This document shows positions 12,220-24,372 of a stretch of DNA of 64,000 nt, piece by piece. Below the pieces are notes generated by a model. The model did not search any database, was not told where the DNA came from, and worked only from the letters and a program-made list of their open reading frames with translations. How positions within the stretch are numbered: the first letter of the stretch is position 1; the number at the start of each line of letters is the position of its first letter. A program made the translations under genes and the position numbers. Source of the stretch: Clusia tigrina (lineage: Eukaryota; Arthropoda; Insecta; Diptera; Clusiidae); NCBI GenBank assembly GCA_920105625.2, contig OV050030.1, positions 25,390,016 to 25,454,015 on the forward strand. Reading direction: 5' to 3'.

Positions 12220-12694
12220 GTTGAATCAAACTAATGGAAACAAACAAGTGACTGAAGTAGAGCTATCATAATTGATCACAGGAAGTATAAGGAATATACA
12301 CGTATAAAAGTGTAAGAAGATAGTTAAGGTGTTTCGAACAATTCTATGACTTATTGGCGTCTTTGCTGCTAACTGCTAACAGTCTCTTGTATACTTTCTG
12401 GCCAGTCCTTACAAACAAATTGAGGCAAATATATTGCAGAGTCATAACTAAAGTTTCGTTGTGAACTTCCTAATCGGTAGAACTAACATATATTTATAAT
12501 ATATCAGTCGAATTGACATATATTGATCATACAGAAATACATTTTCAGTCTAATAAATTAAAAGATTAAAGTCTTTTTCATAATCATACAATAGTATATT
12601 TTCATAGGTAGGCTCCAAACAGGTTCGAATTCATAACATCATAGCATTTTATTTATTTCTGTTTATATATTTATCTATTTCTGATATATTTTTT

Positions 12695-12696
<2 letters not shown>

Positions 12697-12770
<74 letters not shown>
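12697..12770. repeat. (TA)37 microsatellite
   Basis: Perfect TA run, followed to about 12910 by a decayed TATATAT/TGTATGTAT tract. Its true length may be uncertain in an assembly. Confidence 0.97.
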
Positions 12771-12776
<6 letters not shown>

Positions 12777-12910
12777 TATACTCGTATATATATTTATATA
12801 TCTGTTTATGTATGTATACTATGTATGTATTATATACTATACATATTTATATACCTGTTTATGTATTTATACTATGTATGTATTATATACAATATATTTA
12901 TATATCTGTT

Positions 12911-13507
12911 GATGTATTTTCCCGGTATAACCCCTCTTTTTGAAGAGATAGTATATAATGATAGTATATAACTGAAAGTTAGGTTAACAAATTTCCTCTA
13001 TTATTGAGGAAAACATTTCCAATTGAAGATATCATGGAAAGTGGTAATGAATATTTGGACCTTGCCTAATGGATAAATATGCCCGAAATAGTTCCCCATA
13101 TATTTTTCAGTCATGTGTGTCTTTATTCCAACTTCTTTGTGAAGTACAAAATGACAATGAATGATATTTGGAAGCATCCGCATAACCTTGGGTAATTGAA
13201 GCTTCAGACTTAAAGGCAATTATGTTGAATAAAAACCAGAAGCAAATCATAAATAAGGCTACATCCCTCAGAATAAATGGTCATTAATGATTTTTGTTAT
13301 AGTATCCAGAGATGACACTGAAAATATACATACTACTTGATGTTATAAATCGAAATAACTCTTAACTTCCCTTGAATCCCTTGCGATTTAGAGCAGTGGA
13401 CCACAAAGCCCATGGATTCAAGAGCGTTTTGAGCAGAGAGCACAGAGAAAAGAAACTTAAACGTCAAACGGCAAAGCAGCGAAATAAAGCAGACGGACAT
13501 TGTATAC
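12911..13507. other. AT-rich non-coding stretch
   Basis: Nothing recognised. Only short frames without motifs occur on either strand. Confidence 0.4.
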
Positions 13508-13570
13508 GAATCCACTAAAAATAGTGGTGAATCCACTCAGAATCGTGGTGAATCTACTCAGAATCGTGGT
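13508..13570. repeat. 21-bp tandem repeat, three copies
   Basis: Units at 13508, 13529 and 13550 read GAATCCACTCAGAATCGTGG with few changes; a fourth decayed unit may follow to 13590. On the minus strand this gives a seven-residue TTILSGF-type repeat inside a 64-codon frame. That is a consequence of the 21-bp period; no gene is supported. Confidence 0.88.
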
Positions 13571-13590
13571 GTGTCCGCTACGGACGCTGG

Positions 13591-16234
13591 CGGCGAAAAA
13601 GACTTTGCCTTCTCTGTGTACTCTGGTTTTGAGAATCCTATAAGAATACAAACCGCTACTCGCCTGTTTGCCTTCAGTTAGTCGCGAAACTTATTATACA
13701 TTCACTGGTTTTATAGCCAATGTATAAGAGTAAGTTTAACCATCGTTGCTTTAGTGCCCAAAGAGGCATTTAGAAGCACGTCGGAACGCAGAAATATTAT
13801 AATATTTCATTAAGTTATTATACTTTCCCAAGTCACATAATAACAATATCCAATCAGAGCGATTTCAAGAAACTACCACGAGTCATATTTGAAAGCTTTC
13901 AATGCTCACTTTAGCATTTACTGTTCCATGCTCCAGATATGCCGCAGTTCGAATTGATTGCAGGATATGCTTCACAGATTTCATATTAAACGTGTTTAGC
14001 GGCAGTTGATTATAATCTTAATGCATTTAAACACTTCCAGATATAAAAGCTACGCTGAACAATTGAAACTAGTGCTGAAGTCAGCCAGTCAGCCAGATAC
14101 TGTCAGAAACCGCGAGATGCACTCAGATCAGGAAGCGCACGATAATGATGTGCGTCTGATGAAATATTCACACATTTCATTGTAAGTAGGAGGGCGCACT
14201 AACCAGCAATAACTTGATAATAGTTATTACGGGCTGTAGCCAGCGAAGAACGGAATGGAACGGGCGTAGGGCAGTGATCCGTGGCGTAAATCATCGAAGT
14301 GAAAGAAAACACAAATTATGATTATAAACAGGAGGAAAAACGAGGAATATGATGTTAAAGCAAAACACGGAGCGCACTGATAAGTTTCAAATTAAGTTTC
14401 TAAGTTTGACGAAAGAAAAAACAATTGCTCATTAGCAGCTAACGGTGAAGGGAAAAAGGAAAAAAAGGAAAAAAGGAAAACCGGGAAGAAACAGAGGAGA
14501 AAGAAAATCAAACTCAACACGCCATACACACTCATACAAGCACACACACACACACCCATACGCTCTAAACTAAAAAATCAATAAAATCAGAAGAAAGCCA
14601 AAAGAAGGAAAAGCACCACTGCTAATGAGTAGAATGAACTCCATCCACGACTAGTAATGAGCAAAATAAAAAATAAAAAAAAATGTTAATAAGAAGCAAA
14701 CTGGAAGGAAAAAAGCTCCAGCGAGGGTTGAAATACCCTTCTCGAGAAATTATTAAGAAAAAAAGAAATACGAAAATACAAAAAAGTTGTGGAAATTGCA
14801 AGAAAGAAGCTAAGATGAGTCCATTAAAATCAACGACGTCAGAGAAGCTGCTGTAAAGGACACGAAAAATGAATTGGAGTAGTTGGGAAATCTCCACTCC
14901 CCTGTACATACATATTCGTATATGCAAATAAATTTCAGTTTATTTCTTCTGTTTTGTTTTATTTTCTTCTTAATGAAGAATCGAAAAAGTTTCGCGAACA
15001 GACTGTGTCTTGGGTGAGGATGGTGGGGTCTGCATTACCGGTATGGACGTACTCTTTCAAATCATTCTGCCAGCATACTTGAAGGTGACTTGGAGAAACT
15101 GATTTGGTAAGGCAAGAAAATTTCTAGGTAAGAGAATGTTTAAAAATTTATTCTGTTAATGATGGCAAACAGACTCAAGTAAAAGTCGCCAAAAGGGAGA
15201 TACCAAAAAGCTAAAGAAATATGGTAAACACTTCCATGTGAACCACAAAGACATTTTTAGAAGAAACTAAATATATATAACAACTATGGTAAACACTTCC
15301 AAACTAAATATATATAAGTGGGGTAGGCTGGATAACAGCCGAAGAAAGAGATATCCAAACACTCAGGCTTTGAAGCCCATTCTACTATAGAAGAAACAAG
15401 ACTCATATAATTCCACGAGAGGAGTTAGTATTGACAGTTCTCTTTTTAAGTATGTAAAATGTTGGGTGTTCGGAACTGTGTGAATTTCTCAACACCAATC
15501 AGGGTGAAAAATCGACTAAAAGAAAAAGTTATGAGAAGGTTAAGAAACACTGAGAAAATATTATAACGTGGCCGAAGATGGAAAAGAAAAAAAATGTCCA
15601 CCTTTGGGGTTCCATCAAATGCGTTCACTTGGTTTCATTCGCTCCTTTCGCGTTCTTCTCGTTCTCTTAGCACAAGAACAGATTTAAAATGCTTCTCAAA
15701 ATTTCGCCTACGTTTCATGGACAGATCCGATAGAATAATTAAGTTCAGATCATAATTATTTTGATGTTTTTAATTTGTAACAGTTCTTCGGAAAATTTAA
15801 GTTCAGTTTCTAGTCTTTCTAGCATTGACTACAGAAAGACTTGTTCTTGTGTTCTTGTTGTTCTGTTCTAAAATTGGGAAAAATGGAACAATTTATATCC
15901 GTATAACAATGGAAAATGTGGTGCATATAAAATACTTTGAATTGTGGATGTCGGCTTTTGGTTTTAGGGTAACATATCTCTTATTCGATTAAATTATTTC
16001 TGTACTATATTCCTGTTAGTCACTGAGCCTGTTAATTTCTTTAAGTATACAATTGTCACGTTGATTGCGAAACAAAGCCTTAAATTACGCTGCTATATAC
16101 TATGTCAGAACCTATCATAGACTAAAACATAGCGACTTTGCTTGTCGATTCTACTTTCCCATATTAATATTCAAAGTCAATATTTTCTTACTTCTCTGAG
16201 AATTAGCAATAAGTGGCACCATGAGAACCACGCT
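13591..16234. other. AT-rich non-coding stretch
   Basis: No gene recognised. It contains a purine-rich run at 14455-14510, a short CA run near 14540, and a small local duplication at about 15220-15318 (ATGGTAAACACTTCC twice, AACTAAATATATATA twice). Frames are short and motif-free. Confidence 0.4.
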
Positions 16235-17530
16235 AACTTTTTCATTGGATATCGTACTACATCTGCCACCCTTAGATCGCTTCTGCAAATATTTAGCGGC
16301 ATACACCGCCATTCGGCTCAAGGCGAGCTCACAATGGAAAGCTGTTCCGTATGGACATGCGACCATATTAGAAGCCTACACGGACATACCCAGTGATATT
16401 ATTACCTTCCTCCTTCTCCCTGTGTTTCGAAAGAAATTTTTGGGTTATGATTCCTTCCAGAGAGGAATGACTCGAGGGGGATCCATCACCAGATACTCCC
16501 ATCAAGACATACACAGACGGATCAAAAATGAATACCGGTGTAGGATCAGGAGTTTATTGCGAAATGCCCTAAATCAGTGAATCCATCAAATAAATAATGG
16601 ATCACTGCAGTGTTTTTCAATCGGAAATAACCGCTATTTGCGAAGCCTTGAATTGGCTGAGGATAACGAGGTAACCGTCAAGGATATCTGTATTTTATCT
16701 GCATTTTATCAGACAGCCAAGCTGCACTAAGGGTTTTGAATGCATTCCAAATAACATCAGGGAGTGTCTTAGATTGTCGCCGATCTCTAGATGAGATGGC
16801 TAAACAAATCCGTATCCATTTGTGCTGGGTACCAGGACATAGGGATATACCAGGGAACTGCAAAGCTGGTCAACTTGCGAGAGGTGGCACTTGTATGCCA
16901 AATGTCGGTAGGCATATGGGTGTACCTCTCGCGACTTGTAAGCTTCTCATAAGGGAGACACTAATTAATTCTACCAATTAAAGGTGGATCTGTGCCAATA
17001 CCTGTGAAATCGAAAGGCAAACATGGCTGAGGCTAAATCTGCGTCTATCTAGGAATATCATTAGACTGAATAGACTACAAATTAGGACTTTAATAGGAGC
17101 CCTCAAGGGACACATGCAAGAATGGAATGAAGTTTATGCACATGATTTCTGCCGCAGCTGCAGGAATGAGGAGGAACTGGAAACGATCCAGCATCTCTTC
17201 TGTACATGTCCAGCTTTTGCTAGAAATAGGGAGCGTTTTCTAGGATCCCACTTCTTAACAAGTATAGATGGTTTATGCCAGTCAGGTGTTGGCAACCTAC
17301 TTCGCTTTGTAAAAGGCTCAGGGTGGTTCAATCCGGGGGGTAAGCGTATCCATGCCTCGCATCCGCGGCTCACAACGGACCCAACTGGTGGTCTAAGTGG
17401 CATCACTGGTTTATTGGTGATGCGGCTGCCGTACCTACATTCTTACTTCTCTTTCTACATTGTTTATTTATTCTTGTATATTGATCGATATCCTATCCTA
17501 TTTCTGAATACTTATTCATTAAATGTTGAT
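16235..17530 (+). mobile_element. RNase H-type LINE, 3' part, degenerate
   Basis: Plus-strand remains of a LINE polyprotein. In order: LHLPPLDRFCKYLAA (post-RT region), YTDGSKM-like residues near 16515, MDHCSVFQSEITAICEALNW near 16600, a DSQAALRVLNAFQ-like stretch near 16715, and HLCWVPGHRDIPGNCKA near 16820. Then a C-terminal CRSCRNEEELETIQHLFC motif near 17150, which is the zinc-knuckle-like end of these elements. Stops occur at about 16578 and 16979, with frameshifts between. It belongs to the same family as the small fragment at 37586-38060, with which it shares long near-identical stretches. Confidence 0.87.
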
Positions 17531-19559
17531 GCCAGTTTCATCTGAAGTTTGAAAACAAAATTTATTCAAAGTCGAGGAACACAATATTGATGATTTTTCA
17601 ATGATTTACGAGTATTTTCATTAATCAGTGGTTCTGTATCAGTGGTTCCTTTATGAACTTGATATAATTTTTCACAGTTCAAACTGTCTTTAAAGTTCAG
17701 ATAATTCTTCAATGATTTTGTCTTCAATAAAATAATGGATATTCAGCATCAGTGAAGCTTTCATTTCGTCTTTTGCCTTATCTGTCTCACCATTAACATT
17801 AATATCAGTAACATTATTCTGCTCTTCAATGAGTGAACGTCTATTATGATGCATATCAACCACGGAATCAATCAGTGTAGGCATCTGATTCCTGTTTTTC
17901 TGGTCACTTGAAGGATCCCAAAAACTAAATTATGAGGTAGTTAATCCGCTAACACAGTCAAATTTCAAAAAACTTTGATTGCTTCAGAGATTGGATCCAT
18001 GAATCGGAAACTTGACTTTTTCAATCCTTTTACCCATTCATCCATACATGGTTTTTTAGACTAAACAAATTTTACTTCCATGCATATACATCATCCTTCT
18101 TCAAATTTTGCTGGGCACTTCCAGTGTTTCCATCATTTTTTCACTGAGTAGGCAATAAACTCGAACACATGTGCCTCTCTTTTCTTAGTCGGACATATTT
18201 TTTTGGTGTGATTTCTGGCATCATAAGAGACTTCGGGTGATAGAAAATCTGTCAGTGACTATTGAAATGAAATATTCCTAAAACTCCAATGAAATATTGG
18301 AAAAACTTACATCAAATTTCTGTAATCCACCTCAACTACTGGCAACATTTGCCAACTCCACCAAGTAGCCTTATTATAAAAGTGCATTAAGACTTGTTGG
18401 GTTAACTGAAAAGAGCGATTGAAAGAACGCCAAATCAAATTGCACCAAATTCGCATATTTTAGCAAAGGAAAGGCGCATTTTCTCCTCATATTTTTCTAT
18501 GGTTTAATGTAACAAAGGCCTCCATTACATTTCGGTAGATAAATCTAATAAGAAAATTTTCTTAAAAAATATTTGCACAAACATTCGTCAGGCTGCCGCA
18601 GAAAGCCCGGCCGGCTAGAGCCAAAGCCAAGGCAAATGGGCAACTTGAGCTGCTGGCCGCTTATCAGAATCTGACGTGAAACTTATGAAATTTCGCAAAA
18701 CACTTAGCAAAGCTGCAAAAATGCGCACGTTGCATGGCAGCACATAAACTTATAATTTCACAGGCGCTGGCGCAGCGCAAACACAGTCAACCGGCCAAGC
18801 AAAGCAGCCAACTCTCTAGAGTGGTCCAGAGTGAAAACTATTTTCAACTCATACGATACGATACGAATGCGCGTGCGCACACGCTAAAAGTGGGTATTTG
18901 AGACAGGCGCACTCGGCGTACTCGCAAATGTTTAAATCGTTGATTTGCACGAAACTGTATCCATCATCGTTGTGTGTAGCTGGTTCACCAGAGTAGGGGC
19001 GCAATACAACGTGCAACGTTGCACAGTGTTTCGTCCCTTCTACAAAAGTCAGCAAATTATGTGTTAATGAATATAAAGATCAGAATATGCGGTCCTCATC
19101 GTGGGAAGTATGCATTTTTATGTGCTGCTATTGCCAACATCACCGTACGAGTAGCTTGCAGTGATGCTGGACCTACTTTAATATTCTACGCCTATTTGTG
19201 TACCAGTTTTACGTATCCGTGGTATATATTCATATATGCCGTGGAAGTTTGGTGGACTACAATACAAAACAATTGAAAGAGAGTGGGAATCAATGTTCCA
19301 TCTGGATACCAGGATACTATGTAGCACCACGACAATCTGATCCTTGGATACTCAATATTTCCCTTATTGCCTCTGGAGCCTATTGACCAACAAAGTGGGT
19401 GATGCAGGCTGAGCTTATACTGACATTTTTGGTGGAACCGTATATCACTACTTTTGAGTATTCGATTATTTTGATAAATGAAACTTCCCCAAGAAAATAA
19501 GGAATTACTTTCTACAGAAATCCTGTACTTGAAACCAATTTGTAACTTCCCTACCTGAC
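17531..19559. other. non-coding stretch, no gene recognised
   Basis: AT-rich to about 18590, then a GC-richer island to about 18960 with no codon pattern or family motif. Confidence 0.4.
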
Positions 19560-19980
19560 AGATGAGGTGGAGAAGGAGTTCTCGAATGATTGTAACAGCT
19601 TCTACGCCGATGATACCGAGACGAAAAAGTTGAAACGAAGTTTATTACTAAACATTGTAAGACAGAATATCAAATAGATTGCCCAGTTGTGAGTGGTCTC
19701 TCTTGTTAAGTTCAGATAAAATGGCAGTCAAGGAAATGATAGTCTGAACAAAAAACTTTGATATATTCGAAGGGTTTTTAATATATATTCAGACAGCCAA
19801 GCGCTTACAGTCCTTAACACTAGTTCACTACGGCTTAGATATGTTACGGAGTCTCTTAACGACTTAGCAGAACGATTTCATACTTACCTAGTAGAGATGC
19901 CGGGACACCTGCCAATTTCATGTATTAAAGAGGTGAACTATTTAACTGGTAAACTGACTAAATTGCCATCTGAATAGTAA
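19560..19980 (+). mobile_element. LINE RNase H remnant, heavily decayed
   Basis: Two recognisable shreds: EVEKEFSNDCNSFYADDTE near 19570, which is RT-like around the YADD box, and YSDSQALTVLN near 19790. The latter is followed by a span in the place of the HLxWVPGH motif, now EMPGHLPI. The DSQA box is the RNase H signature of I/R1/LOA-type elements. Nothing else is intact, and the limits are approximate. Confidence 0.6.
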
Positions 19981-21031
19981 GGTCATAGGGTTTCCTAAGG
20001 GAGCCTGTAAACTTATTTTAATTGCGGATGGAATAACGAAAACAAATGCAACGGGAGGAAAAAATTAAAATCTTCTTACAAATCCATGACTTGACTGGCA
20101 CAATATAGCAATGATCGGGACCTCGAATGACATACAGAACAATATTGCATGATTTTTGTAATACTGGTACTATATGGAGGAAGACGAAGAGTAGTAAGAA
20201 GAGAAGTAAGAAGACGAATACGAAAGGGATTAAGAGCAGTGGGAAAAACAAGAGAAGAAGCCAATGTTCTGAATACAATAACTCACCTGGGCAGCCTCAT
20301 ATAAACTGGTCTTGCGGATTTCAGCGAAAGGAGTGTGAGAGACTTAATTATTCAGGTGGAAACATGGGATTAAATATCCTCTCTCACAAACTTTGAGAAG
20401 GAGCCTCTACAGACTAATGAGCCCATTTTACTATAGAGCCTTATCCTACTTCTACTCTTAAAATCTTTTCAATGGTTCATGAAGTTCCCATGGAAGATTC
20501 GTGTTGCAGTAAATAATCGTCAAATATTTTAAGCTACATGTACGTGTATCTTCCATATTATTATATTCCTTTATAAAGAGGCGAACATACTGGTATATTA
20601 AACGTTTCACTTATGTGGAAGTTACCAACGCTAATGAACCAATCATGTCCACTTTGAATCACCGCAAATATAGAGAAGGTGACCACTATGCACCTAGCTG
20701 TGCTTGGCTTTATCTTGTTTTGTTATATTGTGAGACAAATCTGTCATATAAAAGGACACTTCTCTTCAGCGAAGTATATATTCGTATTCTATAAGACACT
20801 TGAAGCAGTCTAAAAGTATTGTTTTATATTTGATTTCAAGGTCATTGGAAAATTCTGTGGTAAATGAACAAACTCAGCAGAAAAACTTGTGTATGAGAGA
20901 ACGTAATGAATAATGGTAATATTTTTTGAGGAACAGTAAGCATGCTATACTCAGAGACTAATTATACTGGCAACAAAGTTTCTGTTGTTAAATCCGGATA
21001 TTTCTATATAGAAGAGGACTAATTTAATGTA
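19981..21031. other. non-coding, purine-rich patch
   Basis: Possibly the eroded 3' end of the LINE before it up to about 20350. 20170-20260 is GAAGA/AGAAG-rich low complexity. Nothing else is seen. Confidence 0.35.
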
Positions 21032-21258
21032 GGCCCCCTGTGGTCTAGTGGTAAGCATGATAGACTCACACCCCGAGGGTCGCAGGTTCAAATCCTGCCA
21101 GGGGTTTGGTCTCCAAAATGCTTCCTTCTATAAAATCCTTTTCTCTTCGAGTCTAATGTCTCTGTAGCTAGAACTCATTCCTCCAGCACCTTGCACTCAT
21201 AATTAATTATGGTGTAAGATATAATAATAATTATAATAATAATCATAATAATAATAGT
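21032..21258 (+). mobile_element. tRNA-derived SINE, copy 1
   Basis: A tRNA-like head is followed by an unrelated body and a TAA-repeat tail. The head has a pol III A box (TGGTCTAGTGG, 21041-21051) and B box (GGTTCAAATCC, 21085-21095). The T arm is perfect (GCAGG/CCTGC), and six of seven acceptor pairs form between CCCCCTG and CAGGGGT. The anticodon arm does not fold well, so no parent tRNA can be named; a TCACAC string recalls tRNA-Val(CAC). The body (about 21110-21215) is shared with copy 2 at 23906-24113. The tail is (TAA)n. It is therefore a mobile SINE and not a tRNA gene. Such elements borrow a LINE's reverse transcriptase. Confidence 0.88.
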
Positions 21259-23896
21259 ATTTGAGGCCCATTTTTGTATTAGCAAGGAATCGTCAGTTGA
21301 TATCGATTTAATTTCAGAATATTGAGAACATGAAAGCGAAAAAGGCTTGAAGAGAAGCTAAAAAACAAAAAGGACATTCGTTAACATTATTTTACAATCA
21401 ATTATTATTATTTTAAAATACATTAAATTAAAGAAAAGGTAACCGAATTTACAGATATCTAAAAAAAAGGTAGGAAAATGTTTGCCAAAAATATAACAAA
21501 TCAAAATTATTGATCCTGAAAGTATGCAACGATTTTTAAACATTTAAAAGCAAAGACGATTTGAATGTTGTGTGAATTGAAAGAAGATCTGAATGTTTAT
21601 GTGAATGTGGTAAAAAACACATGGAAGTTTTAATATTTCAATATACATATACGATATCAGTATTACTTCAATGCTCTACTTTTGTAAATGCACATAACTC
21701 AAAATCCGTGATATTCCCCTATTTATAAGAAACTTTTTGGCTCAGGACGGATAACTGTCCTATAGAGCTGTGTTTTATTTAACCATGTTGTTGCGGTGGG
21801 AGGAAATGCCAATAGTGCAATTGTATGACTGCAAATCGCTTGTCTAGCTGCGTTCGCTGGCTTGTTTGCTTGTTCTAGTGTAAAAGTAGACACTACCGCC
21901 GCATCTTGAGCTCTAATCAGCGTGGCAGAAACTGCAGCGGCGGCAGTTAGCTGCACATGGCACGCTAGAGCTAGTTAACAGCAATAACAACAGCTACACT
22001 AGTTAGCCAGGCTGCTGGCCAGCCACCACACACTCACCGTAAAGACATCGTCTTCGCCTCACTGTCCAATGCCAACGTCATCGTCGTAGAGGCCCCGGGG
22101 TCATTTAGCTTCTTTAATGTTGCAGCAAAGTGCGCACGCTCAACGCTTTGGCAACACTTGCCAGTGCTGCTACATCGCACCAGTATCAACGAAGGTGCTC
22201 ATTCAATGATGCCAATTGTGAAAAAATTCTGGCTTAGCTTTACTGGCAAACTTTGTTCGGTGGTGCTCAGGGAAATTGAAAATTCAGGAAGTCTTTCGCA
22301 CAATTATTATGTTCACTTAAAATTCGTATCGTCTCTTGAGCAGCCGCATGCATACCTGACACATATAAACCTGATCACTTATAGGAATGACTCTGGGCTA
22401 ATATACTGAGATATACTTGTAAACTAGCCACGACCTTTCTCAGTACGACTGACAGGGATTACACTGTCTTCTTCGTCTATATACATGTAAACATACAGGT
22501 GTGTCATATGCTTATTGTGATTTGATGCCGTTTTGTTGAATAATAATTTAATAAATATATTTTTAATTTATTGTAGCGTCTTAATATGGTTTTCTGACTG
22601 GTGGTTGATCTTGAAATATACACGTAAAATTACTCGCAGGGAATTCTCATATAATTTGGGTATTGTCTTTGTGCCTCTTAAGTACTCTTCTCTTTCAGTT
22701 TGTGTCTGACTTTAGTGTCATTGGTGCAAGTTTCATATATCCTTGAAATAAATTTTTATCATTATCGTCGGTCGTCTAGTTTGAAGTGTCGTCTTATCCT
22801 TTACTCCTTACTTTTTTTTATTTATTTTTAGTCTTGTTCCCCTACTTCGATAGTAATTATGTGGAAATGGATGATCCCACAATATTCCCTACAAAAATTC
22901 AAACTGGTAACTATTTAAGAATAGTGACGATTGGAGTCTGCAATGAGACTATCATAGCTTTAAAGCAGAAGTTCATGATGGTTCGAGTAAGGTCAGAGAT
23001 TACAGATCATATAGTGAACAAATATATGAGGAAAACTAATGAAGAACAAGCGATGGGGAGTACGATTAAAAGATTTTCTGCATTTATAGCCAAAGTTGAA
23101 GCTATTTAGATGATATATAACAAAAATGAGAGTCAATAAATTACAAGAATGAGAGAATACTTTCTAAACATAATGAAATTTAGCGACAAATCAGATTTCC
23201 AAATTTCTCAGATTATAAAAAAATTAACAGAAAATATATAGAAAAAATATTTTCATTGATTTAAAAAAAAAATCCAAAACATAGAATATATTTCTACTAT
23301 ATTACAAGGCTTATTCCTAATGTGATAAAATTTTTCCCTTAATATGCTGGGATAAACTATGTGAGTACTTCCCTAGAACAGACAGAAACTTGGAGTTTTT
23401 GAATAGCGCCCACGTTATCTTATGGTTCTTCAGCTAACTGGCGTTTCTAAGGGAGTTCCTGTAAAACTCTATGGGATACAACGGAGCCCAAGTAACCATA
23501 AAGACAGCTTAAGATCCTCGATTATCACACCGCTTCATTTGTTCTCTTTCAAGTAGTGTCCATATAACTTAAGATAAACAATAATTATTCTGATATATGT
23601 ATATAGTTTTAAAGGATAACTCCGAATTCTTTCGATCTGCAGATATAGAATAGTAGAAAATAAAAATACAACCATCGGCGTCTGATTTGACTATCACCAT
23701 TATTTAAATAGTTATATAACAATAAAAGCAAAAATATTATGAACATCGCTAATCATAGAATGGAGTCCTACAAAACTGTTCACAATCCGTAGGCACGTTA
23801 AAGCCTCTAAATCCACTGGTAATAGAGCGAAGTAAGATTTAGTAACAAGTAAAAGTTTAAGTCACTGCTTCCATCACCAACCTTCTCTAATATAAA
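21259..23896. other. non-coding stretch between the SINE copies
   Basis: AT-rich, with a GC-richer patch at 21740-22180. A plus-strand frame at 22786-23109 (107 codons, hydrophobic start) has no recognisable domain or repeat relationship and I do not call it a gene. Confidence 0.35.
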
Positions 23897-23905
23897 CAAT
23901 TCTTA
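23897..23905 (+). repeat. target-site duplication, left, of SINE copy 2
   Basis: CAATTCTTA, repeated exactly at 24114-24122 after the SINE tail. Confidence 0.8.
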
Positions 23906-24113
23906 AGCAACCCTCTGTGGTCTAGTGGTAAGCATGCTAGACTCACACCCCGAGGGTCGCAGGTTCAAATCCTGCCACGCGCCAAATGATTCTTTCTATA
24001 AAATCTTTTTCTCTTCGAGTCAAAAGCCTCTGTAGCTGGGACTCATTCCCCCAACACCTTGCACTCATAATTAATTATAGTGTAAGGAATAATATAATAA
24101 TAATAATAAAAAG
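23906..24113 (+). mobile_element. tRNA-derived SINE, copy 2, with target duplication
   Basis: Same layout as copy 1: A box at 23918-23928, B box at 23962-23972, a shared body with CTATAAAATC, TTTTCTCTTCGAGTC and CACCTTGCACTCATAATTAA, then a TAA tail. The last acceptor bases differ (CACGCGCC), so cloverleaf pairing is lost here. It is bounded by 9-bp direct repeats CAATTCTTA, the footprint of reverse-transcribed insertion. Two diverged copies 2.7 kb apart show a dispersed family. Confidence 0.92.
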
Positions 24114-24122
24114 CAATTCTTA
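24114..24122 (+). repeat. target-site duplication, right, of SINE copy 2
   Basis: CAATTCTTA, matching 23897-23905. Confidence 0.8.
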
Positions 24123-24277
24123 GAATTATGTCACCATTCATAAATGATTACATACAGCTTCTTCAGATAATGAGGATATATGTGTAATCCTGTGATTCTG
24201 TATTGTCAGTGAGCCGCCCACAGCCCCTGTCATATTCTCAATACTTTAAGGAATTCAGACACTCTTCCAATTATATA

Positions 24278-24372
24278 TGCTTCACAGCCCTCTTCAGCCT
24301 TCTTCAACTTTCTTCAAACTTCTTGAACTATCTTCAACCTTCTTCAGCCAACTTCAGCCAACTTCAATTTGA
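24278..24372. repeat. decayed CTTCAACCTT/CTTCAGCCAA tandem repeat
   Basis: About a dozen imperfect units of CTTCAACTTT, CTTCAAACTT, CTTCAGCCAA type. It lies on the edge of a GC-richer non-coding island. Confidence 0.8.

Noticed and set aside
21032..21105. Functional tRNA gene
   Set aside because: T arm and most acceptor pairs form, but the anticodon arm does not, a TAA-tailed non-tRNA body follows, and a second copy has a target duplication. It is a SINE head.
22786..23109. Small secreted protein (107 codons)
   Set aside because: A hydrophobic start alone is weak in AT-rich DNA; no cleavage context, homologue or splice signals recognised.
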